NCBI GenBank assembly: GCA_042218115.1
Contig: JBDGRJ010000010.1
Location: forward strand, 1-20,526
Direction of reading: 5' to 3'
Length of the DNA: 20,526 bases
Origin: JBDGRJ01 sp042218115
GTDB lineage: Bacteria > Patescibacteriota > Patescibacteriia > Magasanikbacterales > UBA922
A model generated the notes under the pieces. The model saw only the letters and a list, made by a program, of their open reading frames with translations, was not told the origin of the DNA and did not search any database. The translations under genes and the position numbers were made by a program. Numbering within the stretch: position 1 is the stretch's first letter; each line of letters starts with the position of its first letter. Positions 1 through 7,090 of this stretch are shown one piece after another.

Positions 1-165
1 TTTGGTTATATAATAGACAGCACTCGAGTCTGGACTGGTGTAAGCCCGTTGGGGGTTTAGCTGACAAGTCTGAGCAGATACATGAATAATACTAAAACCG
101 AAGGTGGATATAAATAAAACCAGAATAGTCAAAAACAATTTTGAAGAAAATGTTAGCGCTTTCAT
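1..165 (-). CDS. N-terminus of a secreted protein (partial, runs off the window)
   Basis: An open frame of 55 codons starts with ATG at 165 and continues past base 1 without a stop. Residues 1-8 hold a basic start (MKALTFSS, Lys2 and Lys9). Residues 10-28 are hydrophobic. A VSA|Q signal-peptidase I type site follows at residues 29-32, so export through Sec is likely. The mature part begins QTCQLNPQRAYTSPDSSAVYYITK. Sequences like 'SSAVYYIT' occur at the start of many secreted or surface proteins in CPR genomes, in my recollection, often followed by 'RPF', but that part lies outside the window. The gene sits 30 nt beyond an intrinsic terminator, so it probably has its own promoter or depends on read-through. 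No Shine-Dalgarno is visible. Function unknown. Confidence 0.75.
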   Translation of the reverse strand, partial: MKALTFSSKLFLTILVLFISTFGFSIIHVSAQTCQLNPQRAYTSPDSSAVYYITK

Positions 166-195
166 AATATTAACTATAAACTACCATAGGGGTTC

Positions 196-224
196 AAATA
201 AAAAAAGGCCCGCAAGTGCGGGCC
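196..224 (-). terminator. Intrinsic terminator closing the Cys-rich gene / atp side
   Basis: On the minus strand a perfect 7-bp stem GGCCCGC/GCGGGCC with loop ACTT (224-207) is followed directly by seven T and then ATTT. It lies 6 nt after the stop codon of the 29-residue Cys-rich gene. It should end that transcript and any read-through from the ATP synthase operon. Confidence 0.9.
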
Positions 225-230
225 AGCCTA

Positions 231-320
231 CTATTCTTCTCCACAGTTACAGCAGTTCTCACACTTTCCGCACTCTTCACAAGTGCCGTCTACGTCATGG
301 CCACATTCTTCACAACCCAT
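231..320 (-). CDS. 29-residue cysteine-rich, probably metal-binding protein
   Basis: This tiny gene (ATG at 320, TAG at 231) encodes 29 residues, eight of them Cys: positions 3, 6, 14, 17, 20, 23, 24 and 26, plus His8. The block CEECG occurs twice (3-7 and 14-18), so the sites look like paired zinc knuckles; the remaining residues are mostly Glu, Gly and Asn. An extended -10 element lies about 30 nt upstream and an intrinsic terminator 6 nt downstream, so it has the signals of a complete one-gene transcription unit. I infer binding of Zn2+ or another soft metal. It could be a metallothionein-like buffer or a small regulator. I do not recognise a named family, and no partner gene identifies its role. 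Confidence 0.7.
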   Translation of the reverse strand: MGCEECGHDVDGTCEECGKCENCCNCGEE

Positions 321-350
321 AAGTTGTAGTGTTAAGAATTAACCGTCTAA

Positions 351-359
351 ATTATATCA
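351..359 (-). promoter_or_regulatory. Extended -10 promoter for the Cys-rich gene
   Basis: The minus strand reads TGATATAAT, a perfect extended -10 (TGnTATAAT), about 31 nt before the ATG at 320. The -35 region is only a T run with no clear TTGACA, as is usual for extended -10 promoters. It lies in the 71-nt gap after atpC. Confidence 0.6.
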
Positions 360-391
360 AAAATAAAATTATTAAAAAACTAACCCTCGAC

Positions 392-820
392 TTATCTGCC
401 TACATCCTTATATTTCTTTCCGACCCTGATTCTTGCGGCTTCTTTTTCCAGCTTTGATTGAATCTTGGCAAAGTCTACATCTTCTTGCTGTTTTCTCTCT
501 TCCAGCATCTCCTTTGCTCTCTGTCGTGCTTGCTTTGCTTTATCTACATCTATATCTTCTGCTCTTTCAGCAGTGTCAGCTAAGATATAGAGCTTGCTTT
601 CGGGTCTTACCTCAAGTACTCCAGTGGATACCGCCATATTAACGGTATAGTCTTCTTTGTGCACCACTATCTCACCCGGCTCAAGTACTGAAACCAATGG
701 AATATGATCAGGATATACAGTAATGCCACCGGATTTGGTCGGTATGGTAACCTTATCCGCTTCACTGTTATACATTACCCCATCAGGAGTAACAATTTTT
801 AGATCCAACTGTTCCGACAT
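392..820 (-). CDS. atpC: F-type ATP synthase epsilon subunit
   Basis: Epsilon subunit of the F1 central stalk, 142 residues, the usual length. The N-terminal beta-sandwich (about 1-85) shows the family pattern LKIVTPDGVMY, then PTKSGGITVYPDHIPLVSVLEPGE and the LEVRPESKLYILADTAERAEDID segment. Residues 88-135 form the charged C-terminal helical hairpin, which in the family can extend and inhibit ATP hydrolysis. It is the last gene of the atp operon, 14 nt after atpD; no Shine-Dalgarno is placed at a normal distance. The family is clear from sequence and position. Whether this copy inhibits hydrolysis cannot be seen. Confidence 0.97.
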   Translation of the reverse strand: MSEQLDLKIVTPDGVMYNSEADKVTIPTKSGGITVYPDHIPLVSVLEPGEIVVHKEDYTVNMAVSTGVLEVRPESKLYILADTAERAEDIDVDKAKQARQRAKEMLEERKQQEDVDFAKIQSKLEKEAARIRVGKKYKDVGR

Positions 821-834
821 AGTAATAATTTATT

Positions 835-2232
835 TTATTCTTCCTCTTTTGCTTCTTCAATCACAGAATCAATACCGGCCTTCATGTAGAAGTCAGACTC
901 ACTCTTATCGTCGTGCTTGCCTTCTATAATCTCTTTGACTGACTGAACGGTGTCTTCTACATCTACATACTCTCCCGGAACTCCGGTAAACTGCTCTGCC
1001 ACAAAAAATGGTTGAGATAGGAATCTTTGAATCTTTCTTGCTCGCTCCACAGTTCGCTTATCTTCCTCGGACAGTTCTTCCATACCCAGAATAGCGATAA
1101 TGTCTTGTAGGTCTTTATACCTTTGTATGATCTCCTTTACTTCTTGTGCTACTTCATAGTGCTCTTCTCCGACAATCTTTGGATCAAGTACGTTTGAGTT
1201 TGACTCAAGCGGGTCTACAGCCGGGTAAATACCCTTCTCAGAAAGTGATCTATCTAACACAACAGTAGAGTCCAAGTGAGCAAAGGTAGTAGCAGGTGCA
1301 GGGTCAGTGATGTCATCTGCCGGTACATACACCGCTTGTACCGATGTTATAGACCCTTCATCAGTCGAAGTAATTCTCTCTTGCAGCTTACCCATCTCTG
1401 TTGCCAAAGTCGGCTGATAACCTACTGCCGACGGCATACGCCCAAGCAAAGCGGACAGCTCAGCTCCCGCCTGTACAAATCGGAAGATATTGTCAATAAA
1501 TACAAGTAAGTCACTTCCCTGGTCTCGGAAATACTCTGCCATAGTCAAAGCAGTAAGACCAACTCGTGCTCGTACTCCGGGTGGTTCGTTCATTTGCCCA
1601 TAAACCAAAGCGGTCTTATCCAGCACACCCGCCTCTTCCATCTCACGGTACAGGTCATTACCCTCCCGAGTTCTTTCACCTACACCGGCAAACATAGAAT
1701 AGCCTCCGTGTTCATAAGCAATATTTCTGATCAACTCCTGTATCATTACGGTCTTACCGACTCCAGCTCCACCGAAAAAACCGACCTTACCACCCTTTAG
1801 GAACGGACAAAGTAGATCAATAACTTTTATACCGGTTTCCAAAATCTCAGTTTCTTCTGATTGCTCGGTAAACTCTGGTGGTTCTCTGTGAATTGGTCGT
1901 TTTACTTTCGCATCGGGCGCCTCTTTGTTATCGATCGGTCTACCAGCTACATCGAACATTCTTCCCAGCACCTCTACACCTACGGGAACCTCGATAGCTT
2001 CACCCGTATCTATTATCTCCTCGCCTCGAGAGATGCCATCGGTCGAGTCCATAGCTACAGCTTTGACCGTATTTGAACCTACGTGCTGCTGCACCTCAAG
2101 TACCAAGTTATCCTCATCTTCACGCTCAACCTCAAGCGCGTTATATATCTCCGGAACCTCATCAGGAAAATGAGCGTCGACAACTACTCCTACAATCTTT
2201 TGTATTGTGCCTTTGTTTACATCCTCTGACAT
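835..2232 (-). CDS. atpD: F-type ATP synthase beta subunit (catalytic)
   Basis: Catalytic beta subunit of F1, 465 residues, full length. The P-loop GGAGVGKT is at 154-161, the catalytic Glu186 lies in GERTREGND, and the Walker B segment LLVFIDNIFRF is at 242-252. The conserved SALLGRMPSAVGYQPTL block and the C-terminal EELSEED (usually DELSEED) loop that contacts gamma are present, so all catalytic elements look intact. It makes the nucleotide sites at alpha/beta interfaces together with atpA. It follows atpG by 45 nt and precedes atpC by 14 nt. The C-terminus (EEAKEEE) and surface loops are acidic. The leader is A/T-rich with no Shine-Dalgarno. Confidence 0.99.
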   Translation of the reverse strand: MSEDVNKGTIQKIVGVVVDAHFPDEVPEIYNALEVEREDEDNLVLEVQQHVGSNTVKAVAMDSTDGISRGEEIIDTGEAIEVPVGVEVLGRMFDVAGRPIDNKEAPDAKVKRPIHREPPEFTEQSEETEILETGIKVIDLLCPFLKGGKVGFFGGAGVGKTVMIQELIRNIAYEHGGYSMFAGVGERTREGNDLYREMEEAGVLDKTALVYGQMNEPPGVRARVGLTALTMAEYFRDQGSDLLVFIDNIFRFVQAGAELSALLGRMPSAVGYQPTLATEMGKLQERITSTDEGSITSVQAVYVPADDITDPAPATTFAHLDSTVVLDRSLSEKGIYPAVDPLESNSNVLDPKIVGEEHYEVAQEVKEIIQRYKDLQDIIAILGMEELSEEDKRTVERARKIQRFLSQPFFVAEQFTGVPGEYVDVEDTVQSVKEIIEGKHDDKSESDFYMKAGIDSVIEEAKEEE

Positions 2233-2277
2233 AAAGTTATAATTATTTATTTGCTGTTTGAATAATTATTAATAATT

Positions 2278-3249
2278 TTAATCCTCTCTAAGCGCTTCTG
2301 CTCCGGCGGCAATCTCTGAAATTTCTCTAGTAATAGCAGCTTGTCGCGCTTGGTTGTAGCTTAAGGTCAAATCTTCTACCATCTCTTCTGCATTTTCAGT
2401 AGCATTTTTCATAGCTATCATTCTGGAGCTGTGCTCGCTGGCCGCAGCATTTAGAATTGCTTGATATACCTCTATCTCTACAAGACGTGGAAGAACCTCC
2501 TCTACTATCTCCTCCAAACTCGGCTCAAACATATATGTCTCTATCGGATAATGATCTTCATTTAGCTCTTCAATTTCACCGTTTCCGTTCTTACCTTCAA
2601 AAAGCCTCTTTAGATCTTTTGGTGATACTGGCAATACCTGTCTCATCTTTACCTCCTGAGACATAGCACTCTCAAAATGGGTATAGCTGACAACTATACG
2701 GTCATAATCCCCTTCTCTATATCCGTCAAGTGCAATCTTTGATATTGGCAATGTATCTTCAAATGTGGGTTTTTCAGATAGTTCATCAAAAACAGCCGGT
2801 ACCCCATAATCTTTCTTATTTGCAAAGTGGGCGCTCTTTTTGCCCACTGCTAGAATATCTATCTCAGGCATACCCTTTGCCTCAGGTACCTCTCTGTCAC
2901 TTTGAACTCTATGTCTTGAGATCAGCTCTTTATCTTCAAGCACATCTTGAGTTTTTGAAAAAAGCTTGGAGTTATAGTTTCCACACAGACCTCTGTTAGA
3001 GCTGATTAAGATTACTAATACATCATCTACCGGTCGCAGATCCAGTAGATCATACCCCGGCTCTTCTATGTATGCCAAGTGATTCATCAGCTCACGAGCA
3101 AGCTTAGCATAAAGACGTGTGTTTTCAGTAGCATCGACCGCCTTCTGCATTTTAGAGGCGGAAACCATCTGCATCGCTCGCGTCATCTGTTTGGTATTTT
3201 CAACCGAATCTATTTTGCTTTTAATATCACGTGTCTGAGCTGAAGACAT
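2278..3249 (-). CDS. atpG: F-type ATP synthase gamma subunit
   Basis: Central shaft subunit of F1. The N-terminal helix (RDIKSKIDSVENTKQMTRAMQMVSASKM, residues 7-34) and C-terminal helix (LNAAASEHSSRMIAMKNATENAEEM) are the conserved coiled-coil rotor parts, and SSNRGLCGNYN marks the Rossmann-like domain. At 323 residues it is about 30-40 longer than the common 285-290. The extra length seems to lie in two charged loops, around residues 108-130 (HRVQSDREVPEAKGMPE) and 232-255 (FEGKNGNGEIEELNEDH). It starts 9 nt after atpA. The function is secure; the insertions are not explained. Confidence 0.98.
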   Translation of the reverse strand: MSSAQTRDIKSKIDSVENTKQMTRAMQMVSASKMQKAVDATENTRLYAKLARELMNHLAYIEEPGYDLLDLRPVDDVLVILISSNRGLCGNYNSKLFSKTQDVLEDKELISRHRVQSDREVPEAKGMPEIDILAVGKKSAHFANKKDYGVPAVFDELSEKPTFEDTLPISKIALDGYREGDYDRIVVSYTHFESAMSQEVKMRQVLPVSPKDLKRLFEGKNGNGEIEELNEDHYPIETYMFEPSLEEIVEEVLPRLVEIEVYQAILNAAASEHSSRMIAMKNATENAEEMVEDLTLSYNQARQAAITREISEIAAGAEALRED

Positions 3250-3258
3250 ATAATGAAA

Positions 3259-4758
3259 TTATGCTCTGGTTTGTTTAAATTCTTGGCAGGCTTCATCTAA
3301 CTCTTCTTCGATATCATCGCCCCACTCACCTTGTTCTAACTTTTCCATCAAATCGGGTTTGCTGCTATTCATAAAGCCAATTAGCTTAGACTCTACTTCT
3401 TTTACCTCTTCTACTTTGACATCATCAAAGTAGCCGTTGTTTATAGCATAGATCGATACAATCTGATCCTCCACGGACTCTGGTTCATATTCATCCTGCT
3501 TCAACAGTTCAGTAATCCTCTCACCACGATCTATTTTTTGTTGTGTCTCCTCATCTAAATCACTGGCAAACTGAGCAAAAGATTCAAGTTCACGATATTG
3601 AGCTGCTTGCAGTTTCATATCGCCTGCTACCTCTTTCATTGGTTTTATCTGTGCCTCACCTCCTACACGAGATACAGAGTTTCCTACATCTATCGCAGGT
3701 CTGTTACCTCTGTTGAATAAGTCTTTCTCTAAGAATATCTGACCGTCAGTGATAGATATTACATTGGTCGGGATAAAGGCACTGATATCACCACCTTTGG
3801 TCTCGATGATAGGTAGTGCGGTTACAGAACCACCGCCGTGCTCCTCATTTAGCTTCACACCTCGCTCGAGCAGTCTCGAGTGCAGATAAAAGACATCTCC
3901 GGGATACGCCTCTCGTCCCGGCGGACGACGTAAAAGTAGAGACATCTCTCTGTAAGCTACTGCCTGTTTAGACAAATCATCATAGATAACTAGGGTATCT
4001 TTTCCTTGTTCAGCAAAGTGTTCAGCCAAAGTACAGCCGGAGTAAGGTGCGAGATACTTCATAGGTGCCGGCTCAGAAGCTCCTGCCATAAAGACAGATG
4101 TATACTCCATTGCACCTTCCTCTTCCAACTTGGATACTAGTCGTGCTACTTTCGCTTCTTTTTGTCCTATTGCAACATAGACACAGATTACGTCCTCGTC
4201 TTTTTGGTTTAATATGGTATCGAGAGCAATAGCGGTTTTTCCGGTCTGCCTATCTCCAATGATAAGTTCACGCTGACCTCTGCCGATCGGAATCATTGAA
4301 TCAATAGCTTTGATCCCGGTCTGAAGCGGTTCATCTACCGGCTCTCTGGCCATTACTCCCGGAGCTTTCTTATCTGCTTTTCTCATCTCATCGGTGTTGA
4401 ACTCACCTTCTCCATCTATCGGTTCACCGACTGCGTTTACTACTCTGCCGACCAGCTCCTCTCCTACGGGCACAGACATCACTCTGCCGGTTCTTTTTAC
4501 CTCATCTCCCTGCTTTATATCTCTGAACTCCCCCAAAATTACAGCTCCTACAGTCTCCTCCTCCAGGTTTAGGGCTATACCCAGCTTACCGTCCGGAAAC
4601 TCAAGCATTTCTTGAGACTCACAATCATTTAATCCATCTATCTGGGCAATGCCGTCTTTAACTTCTAGTACCGTTCCGACCTCTTCAGTTTCCACCTCTT
4701 TTTCAAATTCTTCAATATTGGATTTGAGCTGTTGTACTACTTTATCGGTATATGACAT
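3259..4758 (-). CDS. atpA: F-type ATP synthase alpha subunit
   Basis: Non-catalytic nucleotide-binding alpha subunit of F1, 499 residues, the usual length. The P-loop GDRQTGKT is at 168-175, followed by the AIGQKEAKVARLVSKLEE block, the LVIYDDLSKQAVAYREMSLLLRRPPGREAYPGD region and the arginine-finger segment NSVSRVGGEAQIKPMK. The N-terminal beta-barrel (about 25-95) has the family pattern VLEVKDGIAQIDGL. The acidic C-terminus (EWGDDIEEELDEACQEF) is consistent with the family. It begins 6 nt after atpH and is followed by atpG after 9 nt. Confidence 0.99.
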   Translation of the reverse strand: MSYTDKVVQQLKSNIEEFEKEVETEEVGTVLEVKDGIAQIDGLNDCESQEMLEFPDGKLGIALNLEEETVGAVILGEFRDIKQGDEVKRTGRVMSVPVGEELVGRVVNAVGEPIDGEGEFNTDEMRKADKKAPGVMAREPVDEPLQTGIKAIDSMIPIGRGQRELIIGDRQTGKTAIALDTILNQKDEDVICVYVAIGQKEAKVARLVSKLEEEGAMEYTSVFMAGASEPAPMKYLAPYSGCTLAEHFAEQGKDTLVIYDDLSKQAVAYREMSLLLRRPPGREAYPGDVFYLHSRLLERGVKLNEEHGGGSVTALPIIETKGGDISAFIPTNVISITDGQIFLEKDLFNRGNRPAIDVGNSVSRVGGEAQIKPMKEVAGDMKLQAAQYRELESFAQFASDLDEETQQKIDRGERITELLKQDEYEPESVEDQIVSIYAINNGYFDDVKVEEVKEVESKLIGFMNSSKPDLMEKLEQGEWGDDIEEELDEACQEFKQTRA

Positions 4759-4764
4759 AAAGTT

Positions 4765-5154
4765 TTAATTTAGTAGGTTATTTTGTAAGCGGTTTAATTG
4801 ATTTTTTACGGATCCGTTGATTATTTTGTTGCCTTTCTTTACCATCATTCCTCCTATCATAGATTCATCCTGTTTTACTTCTATTGCAGCATTTGCAGAT
4901 ATATTTTGTTTAATCTCCTCCAATAGCTCATCGGATATCTTCCTAGCTACAGTAATTTCTATATTTTCCTCATTATTTTCACGCCGCACAAGCTCTTCAA
5001 ATTCTTCGATAATATAATCTATCTCGTATAGAGCCTGCTGTCTATGTAAATATTTGACAAACTCACTAATAGCTCGTTTGAGTTTGTCATCAGACTCAAT
5101 ATCCTTGGTTAGCTCATATAAAATTTTGGCGTATTGAACCGGAAACTTAGACAT
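4765..5154 (-). CDS. atpH: F-type ATP synthase delta subunit, shortened
   Basis: Peripheral-stalk delta (OSCP-like) subunit that ties the F1 top to the b subunits. The C-terminal half is diagnostic: IEVKQDESMIGGMMVKKGNKIINGSVKNQLNRL matches the family pattern 'IGGxxxxxGxxxxDGSxxxxLxxL'. The protein has only 129 residues against about 175-180 usually. The loss falls in the N-terminal region, normally a six-helix bundle that binds the alpha N-terminus; here about 70 residues precede the C-terminal part. It lies 1 nt after atpF and 6 nt before atpA, so position also supports the call. The short form may be a reduced but working subunit. Confidence 0.93.
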   Translation of the reverse strand: MSKFPVQYAKILYELTKDIESDDKLKRAISEFVKYLHRQQALYEIDYIIEEFEELVRRENNEENIEITVARKISDELLEEIKQNISANAAIEVKQDESMIGGMMVKKGNKIINGSVKNQLNRLQNNLLN

Positions 5155-5155
5155 A

Positions 5156-5671
5156 TTATTCTGCTTGGGGTTGTGAGTTTAACAACTCTCTGATCAGCTT
5201 CTCATCTGCTTCTTGGTCCATCTCTTTTTCAATCACTTTCTCAGCTGCCATCATTGCTAGAGATATAGTCTCTCTGCGCAGATTTTCTTTCATCTCTTCT
5301 CTATCTCTTCTCATATTACGCTTAGCTTGTGATATCAATGACTCTATCTCTTCTTTCGCTTCCTCTTTCATCTCTTCTTTGATCGACTCGCCATCTTCCT
5401 TGGCATCGGAGATGATCTGGTTGGCTTCTACTTTGGCTTCGTCCACGATTTCTTGTGCTTTTTGTTTTGCCATTTTCAGCTCTGTCTCTGCCTTTTGTGC
5501 ATCTTCTACTCCCTTATTCACCCTTTCTTTTCTCTCTTCGATATTGTTAAGCACTGCATCAAAGAAATAACGTTTTAAGATGAAGTATAAAATCAGGAAG
5601 TTGACCAAGTTGAACAGTGCCATCTTCCAGTTAAACCCTATTTTACCAAGCTTCGCTAGAACAGCTTCCAT
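5156..5671 (-). CDS. atpF: F-type ATP synthase b subunit
   Basis: Peripheral-stalk b subunit, 171 residues. One membrane helix (about residues 15-35, WKMALFNLVNFLILYFILKRYFF) is followed by a long, highly charged helix (about 40-150) rich in Glu, Lys and Ala that should form the right-handed coiled-coil stator. Only one b gene is present, so a homodimer is expected. It sits between atpE (28 nt) and atpH (1 nt). The start ATG is the first Met before the membrane segment, and the upstream bases are A/T-rich without a Shine-Dalgarno. Confidence 0.97.
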   Translation of the reverse strand: MEAVLAKLGKIGFNWKMALFNLVNFLILYFILKRYFFDAVLNNIEERKERVNKGVEDAQKAETELKMAKQKAQEIVDEAKVEANQIISDAKEDGESIKEEMKEEAKEEIESLISQAKRNMRRDREEMKENLRRETISLAMMAAEKVIEKEMDQEADEKLIRELLNSQPQAE

Positions 5672-5699
5672 AATTAAGAAATTAATTTATATCACTCAT

Positions 5700-5921
5700 C
5701 TAGATGATGAAGAATGCGACTAGAGCATAGATAGCTGTAGACTCAGCCAATGCTACACCGATAAACATCTTAGGAAAGATGTTTCCCTCCACCTTTGGGT
5801 TTCGTGCGATACCTTCTAGCGCTTTACCGATAAGATAACCTTCTCCGATACCGGAACCCCCCATTCCGATAAGCATTAGACCTTTGGCGATTAATCGAGC
5901 AGACTCTGGATCGATATTCAT
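5700..5921 (-). CDS. atpE: F-type ATP synthase c subunit with two-carboxylate, Na+-type ion site
   Basis: Rotor-ring c subunit, 73 residues, two membrane helices joined by the polar loop ARNPKVEGN (39-47). The ion-carrying Glu60 lies in ALAESTAIYAL, and helix 1 carries a second acid, Glu27, in GIGEGYLIGKALEG. Glu27 and Glu60 are 33 residues apart, exactly the spacing of Gln32 and Glu65 in the Na+ c-ring of Ilyobacter tartaricus and of Glu32/Glu65 in the Fusobacterium nucleatum two-carboxylate Na+ rotor. Ser61, Thr62 and Tyr65 match Ser66, Thr67 and Tyr70 of the Na+ type. I infer Na+ coupling; H+ use under low sodium cannot be excluded. The stop is TAG. Confidence 0.97.
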   Translation of the reverse strand: MNIDPESARLIAKGLMLIGMGGSGIGEGYLIGKALEGIARNPKVEGNIFPKMFIGVALAESTAIYALVAFFII

Positions 5922-5948
5922 AATATAAAGTTAATTAAATAAAATTAA

Positions 5949-6755
5949 TTAATCTGCTTCAGGCTCTGGATTCTGGATCGCAACCGCATAATATGCAGCT
6001 GCTAGAGCCCCAAAAACCAAAGCTTGAATTACGGCAACCAGCAGGCTGAACGCCAACCATACTGTAGGCACCAAGAATGCAAACGCACCGAGCAGTAAAC
6101 TCATCAGTACTGCCCCGGCATACATATTTCCAAATAGACGCAAAGACAGCGAGAACGCTTTTGCAACCTCGGATAAAATATCAATTATTCCTATCCCGAA
6201 CTGCACTAAGGCCATAGCCCCATCGGACAAACCAGACTTAAAGCCTTTATAGACTTTTTTGATCTTTATAAATTTGCCTATATAACCAAATGGTCCGAAT
6301 TGCTTTATACTTCCCCACTGGGCCAAAAGCACGACTGCTGCACCGATACTGAAAGTCATATTGAAATCATTCGTAGGAGCACGAAGCAAGTTTTTGTCTC
6401 CGTAGTTAAAAGCAGTAACTCCGGGCAGCAGATCTATCATGTTTGAGAAGCCAAAGAAAATAAGAATTGCTCCCACCAGTGGGAGCAGCTCTCTAGCCGA
6501 CTTCTCGTTCGGCATAATTTGTTTTGTAAGATTGAAAAAGTATTCTACAGTCGCCTCAATAGTTGCTTGATAGCCATCGACCTTAAGGGTTAGGTTCTTA
6601 TATGTGTATATAGTAGCTATTATTAGACCTATACTAACAATTACCCCTAAAAGCATAGCATTTGTAATCGGAATCCCCGCGATATTAAATAATGTTGCGG
6701 GCTGAACTTCTGCTAATTTTGTTTCTACTTGAAGGAAATCAAGTATGCTATTCAT
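5949..6755 (-). CDS. atpB: F-type ATP synthase a subunit
   Basis: Membrane stator a subunit, 268 residues, with five or six hydrophobic helices. The essential arginine is Arg206 in SLSLRLFGNMYAG, the most conserved motif of the family; further conserved parts are EVAKAFSLSLR and the last helix ALVFGALAAAYYAVAI. It forms the ion half-channels against the c-ring and so sets ion specificity together with atpE. The start ATG at 6755 overlaps the end of the upstream atpZ/I-like gene by 8 nt, implying translational coupling. The N-terminal domain is compact compared with proteobacterial a subunits. Confidence 0.98.
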   Translation of the reverse strand: MNSILDFLQVETKLAEVQPATLFNIAGIPITNAMLLGVIVSIGLIIATIYTYKNLTLKVDGYQATIEATVEYFFNLTKQIMPNEKSARELLPLVGAILIFFGFSNMIDLLPGVTAFNYGDKNLLRAPTNDFNMTFSIGAAVVLLAQWGSIKQFGPFGYIGKFIKIKKVYKGFKSGLSDGAMALVQFGIGIIDILSEVAKAFSLSLRLFGNMYAGAVLMSLLLGAFAFLVPTVWLAFSLLVAVIQALVFGALAAAYYAVAIQNPEPEAD

Positions 6756-7041
6756 TTTCAGTTGATTTAGATTCTATTTCTTCTTGTTTAGCTTCTAGCT
6801 CTCGATAACTTTGTTTAATATTTCTATATATTTTTATCGTTATGGCCCATGATATTGCCAAAGCTACAGCACCGGCAATAACTGATCCATATGGATAAAT
6901 ATCATATTTGTCATTCAACCAACTACCGATAAAATACGCTCCTATAGCCGGGATGCCGAAGATGGCTAGTATCTCCAGCATATGTATAAATACTCTGTGA
7001 GAGAGCTCTCGTTTTTTTTCTTGTATTTCTGATTTATCCAT
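6748..7041 (-). CDS. AtpZ/AtpI-like small membrane protein leading the atp operon
   Basis: A 97-residue protein with two membrane helices (about 22-43, LEILAIFGIPAIGAYFIGSWL, and 52-70, YGSVIAGAVALAISWAITI), a charged N-terminus and an acidic C-terminal helix. Size, two-helix topology and first place in the operon match AtpZ/AtpI proteins, which have been linked to c-ring assembly and to Mg2+/Ca2+ or Na+-type operons. Sequence similarity in such small proteins is weak, so I leave the symbol blank. It is the first gene after the operon promoter; a weak purine run AAGAAG precedes the ATG, the nearest thing to a Shine-Dalgarno I saw at any start in the window. Confidence 0.8.
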   Translation of the reverse strand: MDKSEIQEKKRELSHRVFIHMLEILAIFGIPAIGAYFIGSWLNDKYDIYPYGSVIAGAVALAISWAITIKIYRNIKQSYRELEAKQEEIESKSTENE

Positions 7042-7061
7042 ATCTTCTTTTTGACGCGCAT

Positions 7062-7090
7062 ATTATACATAAATAAAAAAAGTCCGTCAA
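7062..7090 (-). promoter_or_regulatory. Near-consensus sigma70-type promoter of the atp operon
   Basis: The minus strand has -35 TTGACG (7090-7085), a 17-nt spacer, and -10 TATAAT (7067-7062). This is 11 of 12 consensus bases at ideal spacing. Transcription should start near 7055, giving a leader of about 14 nt before the ATG at 7041. The -35 overlaps the recQ stop codon TGA (7089-7087), so the promoter is embedded in the end of the preceding gene and there is no terminator between them. Confidence 0.88.

Noticed and set aside
1..120. Possible structured RNA (GC-rich stretch with GGGGGTTTAG)
   Set aside because: The minus strand is open and encodes a convincing signal peptide and mature start, which explains the composition.
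104..322. 72-codon plus-strand frame
   Set aside because: It runs antisense through the terminator hairpin, the Cys-rich gene and the signal-peptide gene, which have better coding evidence.
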